In this document: positions 8,943-18,396 of the stretch, piece after piece
Numbering within the stretch: position 1 is the first letter of the stretch
Layout: each line of letters starts with the position of its first letter
NCBI RefSeq assembly: GCF_004363555.1
Contig: NZ_SNZJ01000001.1
Location: forward strand, 62,001-126,000
Origin: Halomonas ventosae
GTDB lineage: Bacteria > Pseudomonadota > Gammaproteobacteria > Pseudomonadales > Halomonadaceae
DNA: 64,000 nt
Direction of reading: 5' to 3'
Translations under genes and position numbers: made by a program
The notes under the pieces: generated by a model
Databases searched by the model: none
What the model was told of the DNA's origin: nothing
The model's input: the letters and a program-made list of their open reading frames with translations, nothing else

Positions 8943-10042
8943 TGTTCCGCGCCGATGCCTCGCTGGAAATCGGCACCGGCCATATAATGCGTTGTCTGAC
9001 CTTGGCCGAAGCCCTCACGGCGCAGGACGCCGCGTGCCACTTCCTCTGTCGGGAGCACGTGGGGCACCTGTGTGATGCAATCGAGGCGCGGGGCTTTACC
9101 GTGCACCGATTGCCCAGGATGAGCCAGGGAGGCAGTGCCACCGATACAGATGACGCCTCACTGGATCATGCGCACTGGCTGGGCACCACCTGGGAGCAGG
9201 ACGCAGAAGCCTGTGGTCGCCTGATGGCGCAGTTGGCCCCAGACTGGCTGGTAGTGGACCACTATGCGCTAGACTCCCGCTGGGAATCTACCGTGTTGCC
9301 TAAGCAAACCCGTCTACTGGTCATCGACGACCTCGCCGACCGACCCCATCGCGCCGACCTGTTGCTCGATCAGAACCTGGGGCGTGCGGCCGAGGACTAT
9401 GCCGGCCTGCTACCGGCGGAGTGTCGGGTCATGGCCGGCCCGCGGTTTGCCTTGTTACGGCCGGAGTTTGAGGCCCTGCGAGAGAGGAGCCTGGCCCGCC
9501 GGCGCCGGCAGCCGGGGCTCAAACGCTTGCTGATCACTCTGGGCGGCGTCGACAAGGATAATGCCACCGGCCAGGTACTCGACACGCTCAAGGCCTGCGA
9601 TCTGCCGGACGACCTCGGGATCACTGTGGTGATGGGCGCAACAGCCCCTTGGTTGGATGATGTCGAGGCCAGCGCGTCTCGACTGCCCTGGACAACCGAA
9701 GTGGTGGTCAACATCTCGGACATGGCCCGTCGCATGGCCGAGGCGGATCTTGCCATCGGCGCCGCTGGCAGTACCTCTTGGGAGCGCTGTTGCCTCGGCC
9801 TGCCCACCCTGATGCTGGTACTGGCCGAGAATCAGCGGGCCATTGCCCGGGCGTTGGATAAAGCTGGCGCGGCCCGCTGTTTGGGGGTTCCCAGTGAGCT
9901 AGACGATCTGCCCAGACATCTTGCCACACTTCAGGCACCCGATACCCTGCAGGTCATGAGCCGCGCCGCCGCCCTATTGTCGGCAGGGGAAGGGGTGAAT
10001 ACGCTCTGCCATGCCATGTATCAAGAGGACGCACTGGCATGA
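8933..10042 (+). CDS. pseG: UDP-2,4-diacetamido-2,4,6-trideoxy-altropyranose hydrolase PseG
   Basis: A 369-residue GT-B-like hydrolase. The GTGHIMRC motif (His17) is the family signature carrying the catalytic His, and GAAGSTSWERC in the C-terminal domain is the UDP-binding region of PseG and MurG-like proteins. It removes UDP from the diacetamido sugar before condensation with PEP by PseI. GC-rich, in contrast to the preceding two genes. It overlaps the SDR by ten bases and pseH by four. Length is close to the family norm. Confidence 0.92.
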   Translation: MLVVFRADASLEIGTGHIMRCLTLAEALTAQDAACHFLCREHVGHLCDAIEARGFTVHRLPRMSQGGSATDTDDASLDHAHWLGTTWEQDAEACGRLMAQLAPDWLVVDHYALDSRWESTVLPKQTRLLVIDDLADRPHRADLLLDQNLGRAAEDYAGLLPAECRVMAGPRFALLRPEFEALRERSLARRRRQPGLKRLLITLGGVDKDNATGQVLDTLKACDLPDDLGITVVMGATAPWLDDVEASASRLPWTTEVVVNISDMARRMAEADLAIGAAGSTSWERCCLGLPTLMLVLAENQRAIARALDKAGAARCLGVPSELDDLPRHLATLQAPDTLQVMSRAAALLSAGEGVNTLCHAMYQEDALA

Positions 10043-10560
10043 CACCGCCTGCTACCACATTACGCCCCCTCCAGGAAGCCGATCTCGCCCAGTTGCGCCA
10101 TTGGCGCAACCATCCCGAGGTGCGCCGCTACATGTATACCCGGCATGAGATCGGCGAGGCCGAGCACCGGGCCTGGTTCCAACGCGCTCAGGTAGACCCG
10201 CACCGTCATCTGCTGCTGGCCGAACGGGAAGCGCAGCCGTTCGGCTTCGTCAACATTCAGCTCGAGGATGCTGAGGCACAGCGTGCTACTTGGGGATTCT
10301 ATCTCGCCCCCTATGCGCCGCGCGGCAGCGGCCAGGCGCTGGGGCGCGCTGCCCTGGCCCATGCCTTTGGTGATTTAGGGCTGCACAAGCTGTGTGGCGA
10401 TGCGTTGGCCGGCAATGAGCGTTCGCTCCGTTTCCACGAGCGCCTGGGCTTCACTCGTGAAGCCCACCTCCGCGACCATCACTTCGATGGCCACACCTAT
10501 CATGATGTCATTGGCTTCGGACTGCTCCGTAGCGAATGGCAAGCGCATCAAGGAGCCTGA
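10039..10560 (+). CDS. pseH: UDP-4-amino-sugar N-acetyltransferase PseH
   Basis: A 173-residue GNAT. The start TTLRPLQEADLAQLRHWRN and the central LAPYAPRGSGQALGRAAL acetyl-CoA loop are typical of PseH/RimJ-like enzymes, as is the C-terminal RFHERLGF segment. It acetylates the 4-amino group made by PseC, giving the diacetamido substrate of PseG. It overlaps pseG by four bases and lies six bases before pseI, in the middle of the operon. GC-rich. Confidence 0.9.
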   Translation: MTPPATTLRPLQEADLAQLRHWRNHPEVRRYMYTRHEIGEAEHRAWFQRAQVDPHRHLLLAEREAQPFGFVNIQLEDAEAQRATWGFYLAPYAPRGSGQALGRAALAHAFGDLGLHKLCGDALAGNERSLRFHERLGFTREAHLRDHHFDGHTYHDVIGFGLLRSEWQAHQGA

Positions 10561-10566
10561 CATCCC

Positions 10567-11634
10567 ATGACGCTTCCCGCTATCGAGATCGCCGGCCGCC
10601 GTATTGCGGCCGATCAGCCTCCGTATATCATCGCCGAGCTCTCTGCCAACCATAACGGCAAGCTGGAAACGGCCATGCGCATCATCGAAGAGGCTGCCAA
10701 GGCCGGTGCCGATGCCGTCAAGCTGCAGACCTACCGCCCCGATACCATCACCCTCGACTGCGACAGTGACGACTTCAAGATCAAGGGTGGGCTGTGGGAC
10801 GGGCGCACCCTCTACGAGCTCTACGAGGAGGCGCACATGCCCTGGGAGTGGCACCAGCCGCTCTTCGAGCACGCCCGCAATCTTGGCATCACCATCTTCA
10901 GCTCACCTTTTGACACCACCGCTGTCGACCTGCTGGAAGAGCTAGGCGCGCCGGCCTACAAGATCGCCTCCTTCGAGGCCGTCGACCTGCCGCTGATCGA
11001 GTATGTGGCCCGGACCGGTAAGCCGATGATCATCTCCACCGGAATGGCCGACGCCGAGGAGATCCAGGAAGCCATCGACGCCGCCCGCGGCGCTGGCTGC
11101 GAGCAGCTGGTGATCCTGCACTGCGTCAGCGGCTATCCGGCGCCGGCGGAGGACTACAACCTGCGCACCATCCCAGACATGGTCGAGCGCTTCGGCCTGG
11201 TCACCGGGCTTTCCGACCACACCATCGACAACACCACCGCCATCACCAGTGTCGCGCTGGGGGCCAGCCTGATCGAGAAGCACTTCACCCTGGACCGCAA
11301 CGGTAGCGGCCCCGACGACAGCTTCTCACTGGAGCCCGCCGAACTTGCCGCCTTGTGCCGCGATGCCAAGACGGCCTGGCAGGCCCTGGGCAAGGTCGAC
11401 TATGGAAGAAAGTCTAGCGAACAGGGCAATGCCCAGTTCCGTCGTTCTCTGTATTTCGTGAAGGATTTGAAGGCAGGGGACGTAATTACCGAAGAGGCTG
11501 TGAGAAGTGTCAGGCCGGGTTATGGGTTGGCGCCGAAATATCTTTCTAATGTTGTAGGCCTTGAAGTTAAAAAGGATATAGTAGCCAATACTCCTGTAAT
11601 TAGGGTTGTACTTTCTGGTGGAATTCTGGAATGA
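10567..11634 (+). CDS. pseI: Pseudaminic acid synthase PseI
   Basis: A 355-residue NeuB-family synthase: an N-terminal TIM barrel (IIAELSANHNG, KLQTYRPDT, TGLSDHT, IEKHFTLDR) and a C-terminal SAF antifreeze-like domain from about residue 285. It condenses the 6-deoxy-diacetamido-altrose with phosphoenolpyruvate to give pseudaminic acid. Roughly the first 275 codons are very GC-rich; from about 11400 the sequence turns A+T-rich while staying in frame, so the SAF domain seems to come from another source. This is the last gene of the pse operon; a degraded insertion sequence follows. Confidence 0.92.
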   Translation: MTLPAIEIAGRRIAADQPPYIIAELSANHNGKLETAMRIIEEAAKAGADAVKLQTYRPDTITLDCDSDDFKIKGGLWDGRTLYELYEEAHMPWEWHQPLFEHARNLGITIFSSPFDTTAVDLLEELGAPAYKIASFEAVDLPLIEYVARTGKPMIISTGMADAEEIQEAIDAARGAGCEQLVILHCVSGYPAPAEDYNLRTIPDMVERFGLVTGLSDHTIDNTTAITSVALGASLIEKHFTLDRNGSGPDDSFSLEPAELAALCRDAKTAWQALGKVDYGRKSSEQGNAQFRRSLYFVKDLKAGDVITEEAVRSVRPGYGLAPKYLSNVVGLEVKKDIVANTPVIRVVLSGGILE

Positions 11635-11947
11635 GTTGGATAAGTTGATCAAACAAACTGGCTAAGATTGTACGACTTCTTTTTCAGTAACCTATCTGCG
11701 GCTTTCGCTGAGTCGGGCCCATGTGACGGATTCAACATCGCTGCTATATTTATTGTTTGAATCCTGAATTTAAGGATGTATTGAGGCTAAGGCGGTATAT
11801 GTCAAATCAATGCGGTTGCTGTGTAATAATATCACCAAGGTCCGCAGTCTGTTTGCGAAAATCTTGGACAGTATGCGTCTAGCTGTCGGGCACCGGGTGA
11901 TTAATTACCCTCTTGGTAAATAGCGCTGGCCGTTTGGCCTGCCATTC
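11635..11947. other. Intergenic stretch with no recognisable gene
   Basis: About 310 A+T-rich bases between pseI and the IS481 remnant. No credible coding sequence, RNA gene or hairpin with a T-tract was recognised. Confidence 0.5.
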
Positions 11948-12410
11948 TTACATCGCTGGAACCGGTGATTGATGGTGCAACGCCTCCTGCGGGATATGGT
12001 GATTGGACAGCCAATAGTACCGATTCAGCGTCTGTTCCAGGTCCTCGCCTGATGCATAGCGTCGAGTGGTAAGTACACGCTGATGCGACCGTTGAAGCGT
12101 TCCACCATGCCGTTGGTCTGAAGTTGTCCTGGCTTGATCAAGCGGTGCTCGATGTTATGAGCCTGGCACTCTAATCTTGCCCACGACGAGGCCACTACCC
12201 GAAAAGCTTGGCATGAGTGATACGAGATGGCCACCAACAGGGGCATTGAAGCCTTGCGAAGCTTCGCCAAGCGGCTGGCCCCGTACCTCGAATGGATCCT
12301 GTCCAGCATCGGCCCCGGCTGAGCACCAGAATTCTGGTGGGCATAAATAACCGAAACAAGGTCATCAAGCGGATGACCTACTGGTACCGCGATACGGCGT
12401 ACTTCTTCTT
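11948..12410 (-). mobile_element. Degraded IS481-family transposase remnant
   Basis: Reading the minus strand, pieces of an IS481 transposase appear in order: HPLDDLVSVI, RYGASRLAKL, LLVAISYHS, IEHRLIKPGQLQTNGMVERF, and then, after a frameshift near 12055, LEQTLNRYYWLSNHHIPQ to a stop at 11948-11950. The QTNGMVERFNGRI motif and following integrase-core C-terminus are diagnostic. Large internal parts between LLVAI and the IEHRL motif, including the catalytic core stretch with DNGSQF, are missing, so it cannot be active. It separates the pse operon from the GT52 gene. Confidence 0.85.
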
Positions 12411-12460
12411 GAATATCGGTGCCGCATTTCCCGGCAAAATGCGATGAGCCATGTTTAATT

Positions 12461-13366
12461 ATGCAAAGTGTTAATAAGATATTTTTTTTGGTGGAATCCC
12501 CTTTCCAATTAATGCAGGCATATGAGTACATAAAAATCAATGAATGCGAAAATTACTTTATTCTCTGTAGGAAAAATGCGCTTCAAAAAAATAATCTACA
12601 GATGCTTTCGCTCTCTAAGTTTCTAAACATACCAATCTCAAGGATGCGTCAGAAGCGGTCGCTCCTATTGTTGGTTGTTGCATCGTTATTTTTTTCCATT
12701 AGATGTGACAAGGTTGTTTTCGGAGATGAGAATAGCATACTGTTTAAGATCGTGAAATTATTCGTAAATAGTTCAAAAATTATAATGTTAGACGATGGTG
12801 TTGCTTCTGTAAACTCTTCTAGCACATGGACAAGGTTCACAATATTCCCTGCCCCTGGCTGTATTGATAATGACTTTAGATACTTGTCGAAGTTGATTGT
12901 GAATGCAAAGGTAAGTGCTTCGGAAGGAAAGATAATAATTGTGGGTGGTAAACTTTCTGAAGTGGGTATTTGCACTAAAGAAGATTATTTCCAGTGCTTA
13001 GATTTTGTCATTAACGATATCAGATTAAAGTACCCAAAGGCCATAGAGATTATATATATACCCCACCGGGGTGAATCTAATTATAATTGCTACTTCACGC
13101 AAACTATACGTGAGCGTTACAATGTGAAAGTGTCAGAGAATGAGCTCCCTGTAGAGTTAGTGGAAGTTGAGTTTGGCATCAATATCTTGCTGGTGGCTTC
13201 ATTTATCTCGACGGCAATTTTCTCTATGTCATTGATTTATAAAGAGGCTGAGTTCGTTTTTTACGAGATTCCAGACTGCCATATAATATCAAGGAAAGAA
13301 TCTGTTCTGGGATTGTACGAATATTTGCACAAGAATGGTTATAAAGTTGTTAAAGTTAACTCGTGA
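12461..13366 (+). CDS. GT52/sialyltransferase-like protein, candidate nonulosonic acid transferase
   Basis: A 301-residue, A+T-rich protein. The start IFFLVESPFQLMQAYEYI is the typical opening of GT52 and related bacterial sialyltransferases; an acidic-acidic-Gly motif, LDDGVAS (Asp111-Asp112-Gly113), and a Pro-His pair in IYIPHRGES (201-202) fall where the DDG and HP motifs of these families lie. Because pseudaminic acid is made next door, transfer of CMP-Pse or a derivative to a glycan is an attractive role, but this is inference. The ATG at 12461 is chosen since the conserved opening follows at once; the reading frame extends upstream into the IS scar. Confidence 0.65.
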   Translation: MQSVNKIFFLVESPFQLMQAYEYIKINECENYFILCRKNALQKNNLQMLSLSKFLNIPISRMRQKRSLLLLVVASLFFSIRCDKVVFGDENSILFKIVKLFVNSSKIIMLDDGVASVNSSSTWTRFTIFPAPGCIDNDFRYLSKLIVNAKVSASEGKIIIVGGKLSEVGICTKEDYFQCLDFVINDIRLKYPKAIEIIYIPHRGESNYNCYFTQTIRERYNVKVSENELPVELVEVEFGINILLVASFISTAIFSMSLIYKEAEFVFYEIPDCHIISRKESVLGLYEYLHKNGYKVVKVNS

Positions 13367-13506
13367 GATAACTATTCATATCTTGAGTATTTAATATATA
13401 AATCAACCCAATGACAATCACTGTTAGTGATTATTAAACATGGTTGCAAGTATAAAGCATGTGGCACTCTTCAAGATGACTACTTCATAACCTAATTTGG
13501 ACTATT

Positions 13507-14781
13507 ATGAAAATTTCCCTTTCCTCCATAGTGGGAGGGACAGTTTTTTTATCTTTTTTCCACACAGTGCTGCGATTATCACCTGCTAGCCCGATTAGCG
13601 GATTCGTAGCTATTTCTCCTGCCCTTTTTGTTGTACTAATTCTGAGGAGTCGTCACGCTAGGTTATCTTTTTTGCTCTATCTTGCGCTAACATTTTATTC
13701 GCTCATGGCTACTTTTGTATTCTCTCAAGGCTATGAGCATTTTTTAGTGATGCATTTCCATATTCTCAAGATTTTTATCCTCTTTACCGCATCTGTTTAT
13801 TTTATTACTTGCAGGGGTGGTGATGCTTTTTTTAGCATTGTTCGCACCTTTTTTTTTGTTTCATTGATAGTGGCGTTCTTTGAAAGATTTACCGATATTC
13901 ACATGCCAAATGTTAATGATGTTTATGCCCCTTATACCATGTATTCTTTTTTTTGGAATCAGAATGAGTTTGCAACTGGCATAGTTGCTTTTTTGCCGAT
14001 CTATCTCGCGCTTGAAAAAAATAAGATTTTCAAAGCTTTGGTTGTAATTTCGGTTGCTTATATTGTTTATCATAATGATGCAAAAACAGCTTCACTGGCG
14101 CTGATTCTTGCGGGGGTGTTATGGTTTTTGGCTGTTTCTGTCTATAGAAGGGCAATGTTATTTATTTCTGCAACACTCTTGTCCTTTTTAATTGGACTTG
14201 GTTTCTTTCATGAGCTCCCCCTGCCTTTTAAAAACTATAGTTATACCATCGGAGATGTTATTTATGAACCTTTATATAGTGTCATAACTTTGACCCCCTT
14301 GAGTGATACAGGTGGCTCCTTGATAACAAGGATTAATGCTATGATTTATGCTATAGGTGCGCTTATCGACTCTTACGGTTTAGGGATTGGTGCGGGTAAT
14401 ACGATAAATTTATTGACAATGCCAGAATATCAACTGATTTCAGCCAGGAGCATACATAATATTGTTGTTCAATTTTTAGCTGAATTTGGGTTTGTTGCAA
14501 TCCTATTCTATTCTTTTCTTTTTTTATATTATTTTAGGTTGTTTTTTTCTGTCAATTTGAAGCGTGGACAGCTAATTCAGCTGATTGGAATTCCTGTTGC
14601 TCTGGTTGCTAGTGGGGGCTCATCTGTAGGCATTATGTCTAATTATTTATTTTGGGTTTCTGTGTTTTTACTTTATTTTGTTATTGGCTACAAGGACTAT
14701 TTCCAGAACATGAATATAAAAAGTCTAGAGCCTGAGTCTAGAGAGAAAAACTTTAGTATGCCTCTTGGATACAAGCAATAA
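13507..14781 (+). CDS. Wzy-like O-antigen/polysaccharide polymerase
   Basis: A 424-residue, very hydrophobic and A+T-rich protein with about ten membrane segments and a large periplasmic loop containing GLGIGAGNTIN and SARSIHN, a layout shared by Wzy polymerases and WaaL ligases. The His in the SIHN segment is the residue expected of this superfamily. It would polymerise or ligate undecaprenyl-linked repeat units at the periplasmic face. No tight operon link to neighbours. Polymerase and ligase cannot be separated from sequence alone; position among glycosyltransferases favours Wzy. Confidence 0.7.
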   Translation: MKISLSSIVGGTVFLSFFHTVLRLSPASPISGFVAISPALFVVLILRSRHARLSFLLYLALTFYSLMATFVFSQGYEHFLVMHFHILKIFILFTASVYFITCRGGDAFFSIVRTFFFVSLIVAFFERFTDIHMPNVNDVYAPYTMYSFFWNQNEFATGIVAFLPIYLALEKNKIFKALVVISVAYIVYHNDAKTASLALILAGVLWFLAVSVYRRAMLFISATLLSFLIGLGFFHELPLPFKNYSYTIGDVIYEPLYSVITLTPLSDTGGSLITRINAMIYAIGALIDSYGLGIGAGNTINLLTMPEYQLISARSIHNIVVQFLAEFGFVAILFYSFLFLYYFRLFFSVNLKRGQLIQLIGIPVALVASGGSSVGIMSNYLFWVSVFLLYFVIGYKDYFQNMNIKSLEPESREKNFSMPLGYKQ

Positions 14782-15145
14782 GTGAATAAGCACGTCTTGG
14801 CTTCTGTACGTCATGCGCCCTAACAAGAGATGAGGTCTTGAGGTTATATGATTTAATGACTAATATGGTCGATCAAAAGTGCAACCATCTTCATAGTGCG
14901 GCGATCAAGAATCGATTGCTTCATCGCTAGATGCGTTAAAATTTAATTTTTCGTTAATTTTTTCAGTGTAACCTAACTTAATATCTTGAGGGATTTGATA
15001 AGAATGTAAAAATCCTCGCTGCTTAAATATTTTTTTAGATATTTCCTTTATGGCAAAAAAATTTTTGTTCTTCGCAGATCAGCGTGAAACAGGCAAGACT
15101 TGAAGCGCGTGCGGGATAGAGAAACGGCGGTAAATCCGATTAAGG
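14782..15145. other. Intergenic, no gene recognised
   Basis: About 360 A+T-rich bases between the polymerase and the left inverted repeat of the IS3-type remnant. No convincing reading frame. Confidence 0.5.
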
Positions 15146-15900
15146 TGACATTGATCTTGCCCAGTTGAAAGTGGACGCCTCGTTAAGGCAGTACACTGAA
15201 CGAGGTGACCCATGGCAAGGCAAGCAACGTCGATGAAGAAGCCCCGTACCCGTTACTCCCAGGCCTAGAAGGAAGAGGCCCTGGTAATCGCTGACCGTGT
15301 TGTTGCCAGTGTCGCCGCTCGTGCGCTAGGTCTTCAGCTCAGTCAGATCTACCAATGGCGAGCCAAGGCTCAGCAGAGTGCCTCGGCACGCGAACAGGCC
15401 TTGGCTGAGGAAAACGCTGGGCTACAAGACACCTGCTGAAGTCTTATCAATCACTGTTGCATTGACCGGTTGAGCACAAGATCGGCTAGGCGATGAGCGA
15501 GCTGATGACGACTGACCTAGTCGGCGACGCCCTCCAGATAACGCTGTGGAGCCGCAAGATGCCCAAGGGAGTCATCGTGCATAGCGACCGTGGAAGACAG
15601 TATTGTTCGTCCCTATACCAGTCGTTACTGACCCGGCACGATCTTCGGTGCAGCATGATCGCTAAGGGCAACTGCTACAACAATGCGTGCGCGGAGAGCT
15701 TCTTTCACAGTCTCAAGGTCGGAGCCATTCACAGTGAGCGATTCGCGAATCCATGCGACGGCAAGTGTTCGAGTACAATGAGTTGGACTAAAACCGGCAA
15801 CGCCGACACAGTGCCATTGGTATGATCAGCCCAGAGGCCTTTGAGGGTCGAATGATCAATTAGATTGGTGTCCACCAATGTTGGGTAAGATCAAGTGTCA
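15146..15900 (+). mobile_element. Internally deleted IS3-family element with both terminal inverted repeats
   Basis: The left end begins TGACATTGATCTTGCCCAG at 15146 and the right end, read in reverse from 15900, begins TGACACTTGATCTTACCCA, so both inverted repeats survive. Inside, an orfA starts at 15212 (MARQATSMKKPRTRYSQ, then a stop) and continues IADRVVASVAARALGLQLSQ; orfB retains the [12 protein letters not shown] and [16 protein letters not shown] catalytic-core pieces from 15493. The whole element is ~755 bp against roughly 1.2 kb for intact relatives, and both frames are broken, so it is dead. It lies just before a GT2 gene. Confidence 0.88.
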
Positions 15901-15994
15901 GGTGATTACCGTCATTATACATCTTGGTAAAGTTCGATGTATCAATTTTTTGGTATGCGTAATAATCTTTTCATTCATACTGAGTTTCTTTTAT

Positions 15995-16780
15995 ATGAGC
16001 AGGCCTTTTTTAGTAAGCGTTGTCACCCCATCATATAATTCTGAAAAATATCTTGCGGGCACCATTGATTCAGTCTTGGATCAATCTTTTTTTGATTGGG
16101 AAATGATTATTGTGGATGATTGCTCTCCTGACAATGCGAACCAGTTGGTAGAGAGCTATGTTGCCAAGGATTCTCGTATAAAGTTAATAAAGCTTGATGA
16201 GAATGCCGGTGCAGCAGTGGCGCGAAACGTTGCTATTCGGGCTGCTCAAGGTCGTTTTATAGCATTTCTGGACAGCGATGACCGCTGGTTGCCGGATAAG
16301 TTAGAAAAGCAATTATGTTTTATGAAAAAGTATGACGTTGCTTTTTCTTACACGTCCTATGAGAAACTCAATGAAAATGGATCTGTGGCTGGCAAGGTCA
16401 ATATACCTCCTAAAGTTACTTATAATGACTTGCTTAAAGTCTGCTCTATAGGCTGTCTGACCGCAATGTACGATACTGAGAAAATAGGTAAGGTCTATAT
16501 GCCATTGATCAGGAAGCGGCAGGATGTTGGTCTTTGGCTCCGTATACTCAAAGATATTCCATATGCTCATGGATTAGATGAGGTGCTGGCCCAGTACCAA
16601 CTTCGATCCGATTCTATTTCTGCAAACAAGCTCAAAGCCGCCAGCTATACATGGCGTCTTTACCGTGATGTAGAAAAACTAACGATGCCTGTCGCCGCTT
16701 ACTACTTTGCTCATTATGCTATCAATGGTGTGTTGAGAAAAAATTTTCCTCGGCTGGCAAGTGCATTAGGACAAGCCTGA
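15995..16780 (+). CDS. GT2 family glycosyltransferase
   Basis: A 261-residue GT-A enzyme: VSVVTPSYNSEKYL, IIVDDCSPDNA, GAAVARNVAIRAAQGRFIAFLDSDDRW and the C-terminal RKRQDVGLWL are the classical family-2 motifs; the DSDD is the metal/nucleotide-binding DxD. ATG at 15995 is chosen because the catalytic domain starts immediately; the frame runs upstream into the IS right end but without family likeness. It is isolated between two IS3 remnants beside a dead UDP-glucose dehydrogenase, so it may be the last working gene of an older glycan cluster. Substrate unknown. Confidence 0.85.
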   Translation: MSRPFLVSVVTPSYNSEKYLAGTIDSVLDQSFFDWEMIIVDDCSPDNANQLVESYVAKDSRIKLIKLDENAGAAVARNVAIRAAQGRFIAFLDSDDRWLPDKLEKQLCFMKKYDVAFSYTSYEKLNENGSVAGKVNIPPKVTYNDLLKVCSIGCLTAMYDTEKIGKVYMPLIRKRQDVGLWLRILKDIPYAHGLDEVLAQYQLRSDSISANKLKAASYTWRLYRDVEKLTMPVAAYYFAHYAINGVLRKNFPRLASALGQA

Positions 16781-16796
16781 TTTATTATTCAGGCTT
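16773..16796 (+). terminator. Hairpin at the end of the GT2 gene
   Basis: AAGCCTGA (16773-16780) and TCAGGCTT (16789-16796) form a perfect 8-bp stem with an 8-base loop, overlapping the GT2 stop codon. There is no clear T-run after it, so termination is possible rather than certain. Confidence 0.4.
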
Positions 16797-16836
16797 GATG
16801 CCTTGGCCATTAACTGATTGCTGGAACTGTTTCGAT

Positions 16837-17745
16837 GTTAAAATCGTCATTGCCGGCACCGGTTACGTCGGCCTCTCCAACGCGATGTTGCTCGCCCAGC
16901 ACAACGAGGTGGTGGCTCTTGATATCGTGCCCGAGAAGGTCGCGATGTTGAACGAGGGGCGCACGCCGGTCGAGGATGCCGAGATCACCGACTTCTTGGC
17001 TCATTGCGAGCTGACTTTTACGCCTAACTTGGATCATGAAGCCGACTACCGCGATGCCGACTTCGTGGTGATCGCCCTCCCCCACGCCTATGAACCGAAG
17101 ACTAACTATTTCGATACCTCCAGCCTCGAGGCGGTGATTCAGGATGTGATGGCCATCAACCCGGAGTAGGTGATGGTGATCAAGTCCACCGTGCCGGTGG
17201 GCTTTATTCAGGGGGCCTGCGAACGCATTGGTATCTGGAACTTGCTCTATTCTCCCGAGTTCCTGCGCGAGGGCAGGGGCGCTCCATGACAATTTCTACC
17301 CCCCCCTCGGATCATCGTTGGGGAGCGCTCCGAGCGGGCCGAGGTGTTTGCTGGGCAATTCAAGCAGGGGGCGGTGAAAGAAGATATTCCGGTGCTACTT
17401 ACCAACAGCACCGAGGCTGAGGCGATCAAGCTCTTTGCTAATATCTACCTCGCCATACGGGTGGCCTACTTCAACGAACTGGACAGCTATGCCGAGACCC
17501 ACGAGCTGGTCACCCGCCAGATTATCGAGAGGGTTGGGCTCGATCCTCGCATTGGTAGCAACTACAACAATCCGAGCTTCGGCTACGGCGGCTATTGTCT
17601 GCCCAAGGACACTAAGCAACTGCTGGCCAACAGCGGCTACCACCCCTGGCGCCAGCGTGGTGGTGAACCGACACCCTGCCGCCGCCGACAAGCGATCACC
17701 GATCAGTGTGTGGCTCAGGCTTTCGAACAAGGTAAGAGGCGCTAA
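16837..17745 (+). pseudogene. Broken UDP-glucose 6-dehydrogenase
   Basis: VKIVIAGTGYVGLSNAML opens the NAD-binding domain of a short-form UDP-glucose dehydrogenase. An in-frame TAG at 17167 interrupts the line before VMVIKSTVPVGF, a frameshift follows near 17280-17300 (LREGRG then [14 protein letters not shown]), and the catalytic-loop region [13 protein letters not shown] continues until similarity is lost near 17680. No good start codon remains, and the C-terminal domain is missing, replaced by an IS3 fragment. It is clearly non-functional. It belongs to a different subtype from the intact ugd at 24881-26224, which could supply UDP-glucuronate in its place. Confidence 0.92.
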
Positions 17746-17763
17746 GGCGCCCCTAGACTGACT

Positions 17764-18396
17764 CATGACCTGAACGATGCTGGCGTAGCCATCTGCCGCA
17801 ATACCTTAGTGTCCAGCCTCCGTCGGGGGAACCTGCGGGCGAAAGGCGCTCGTAAGTTCAAGGCCTCTACGAATTCGCGGCATGGTCTGCCAGTCGCACC
17901 GAACCTGCTGGAGCAGGACTTCACCGCTACGGCACCGAACCAGAAATGTGTCAGTGACATCACCTACCTGGCGACCGGAGAAGGCTGGCTCTACCTAGCA
18001 GTGCTGATTGATCTGTACTCACGCAAGGTGATCGGCTGGGCGATGAGCGAGCGCATGACGGCCGATCTAGTCGGCAATGTGCTTCAAATGGCCCTGTGGA
18101 GCCGGAAGATACCGAAGGGCGTGATCGTCCACTCGGATCGCGGGAGCCAGCATTGCTCGACGTTGTTCCAATCGCTGCTGACGCGTCACGACCTCAAGTG
18201 CAGCATGAGCGCCAAGGGCAACTGCTACAACAATGCCTGCGCTGAGAGCTTCTTCCGCAGCTTCAAGGTCGAGGCCATATACGGCGAGCGATTCGAGACT
18301 CGTGAGGCGATACGATGGCAGGTGTTCGAGTACATTGAGTTGGACTAAAACCGGCAACGCCGGAACAGTGCAATCGAGATGATCAGCCCAGAGATG
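17764..18396 (+). mobile_element. IS3-family orfB remnant, second copy
   Basis: In one frame from 17764: [43 protein letters not shown] (first catalytic Asp), [12 protein letters not shown] (second Asp) and [11 protein letters not shown] (Glu), i.e. the DDE core of IS3 OrfB. A TAA replaces the Tyr codon after EYIELD at 18346, and reading on gives NRQRRNSAIEMISPE before likeness ends. The N-terminal part and orfA are absent. The same TAA context is present in the copy at 15146-15900, so the two are close relatives. Its left edge truncates the dehydrogenase pseudogene. Confidence 0.9.
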
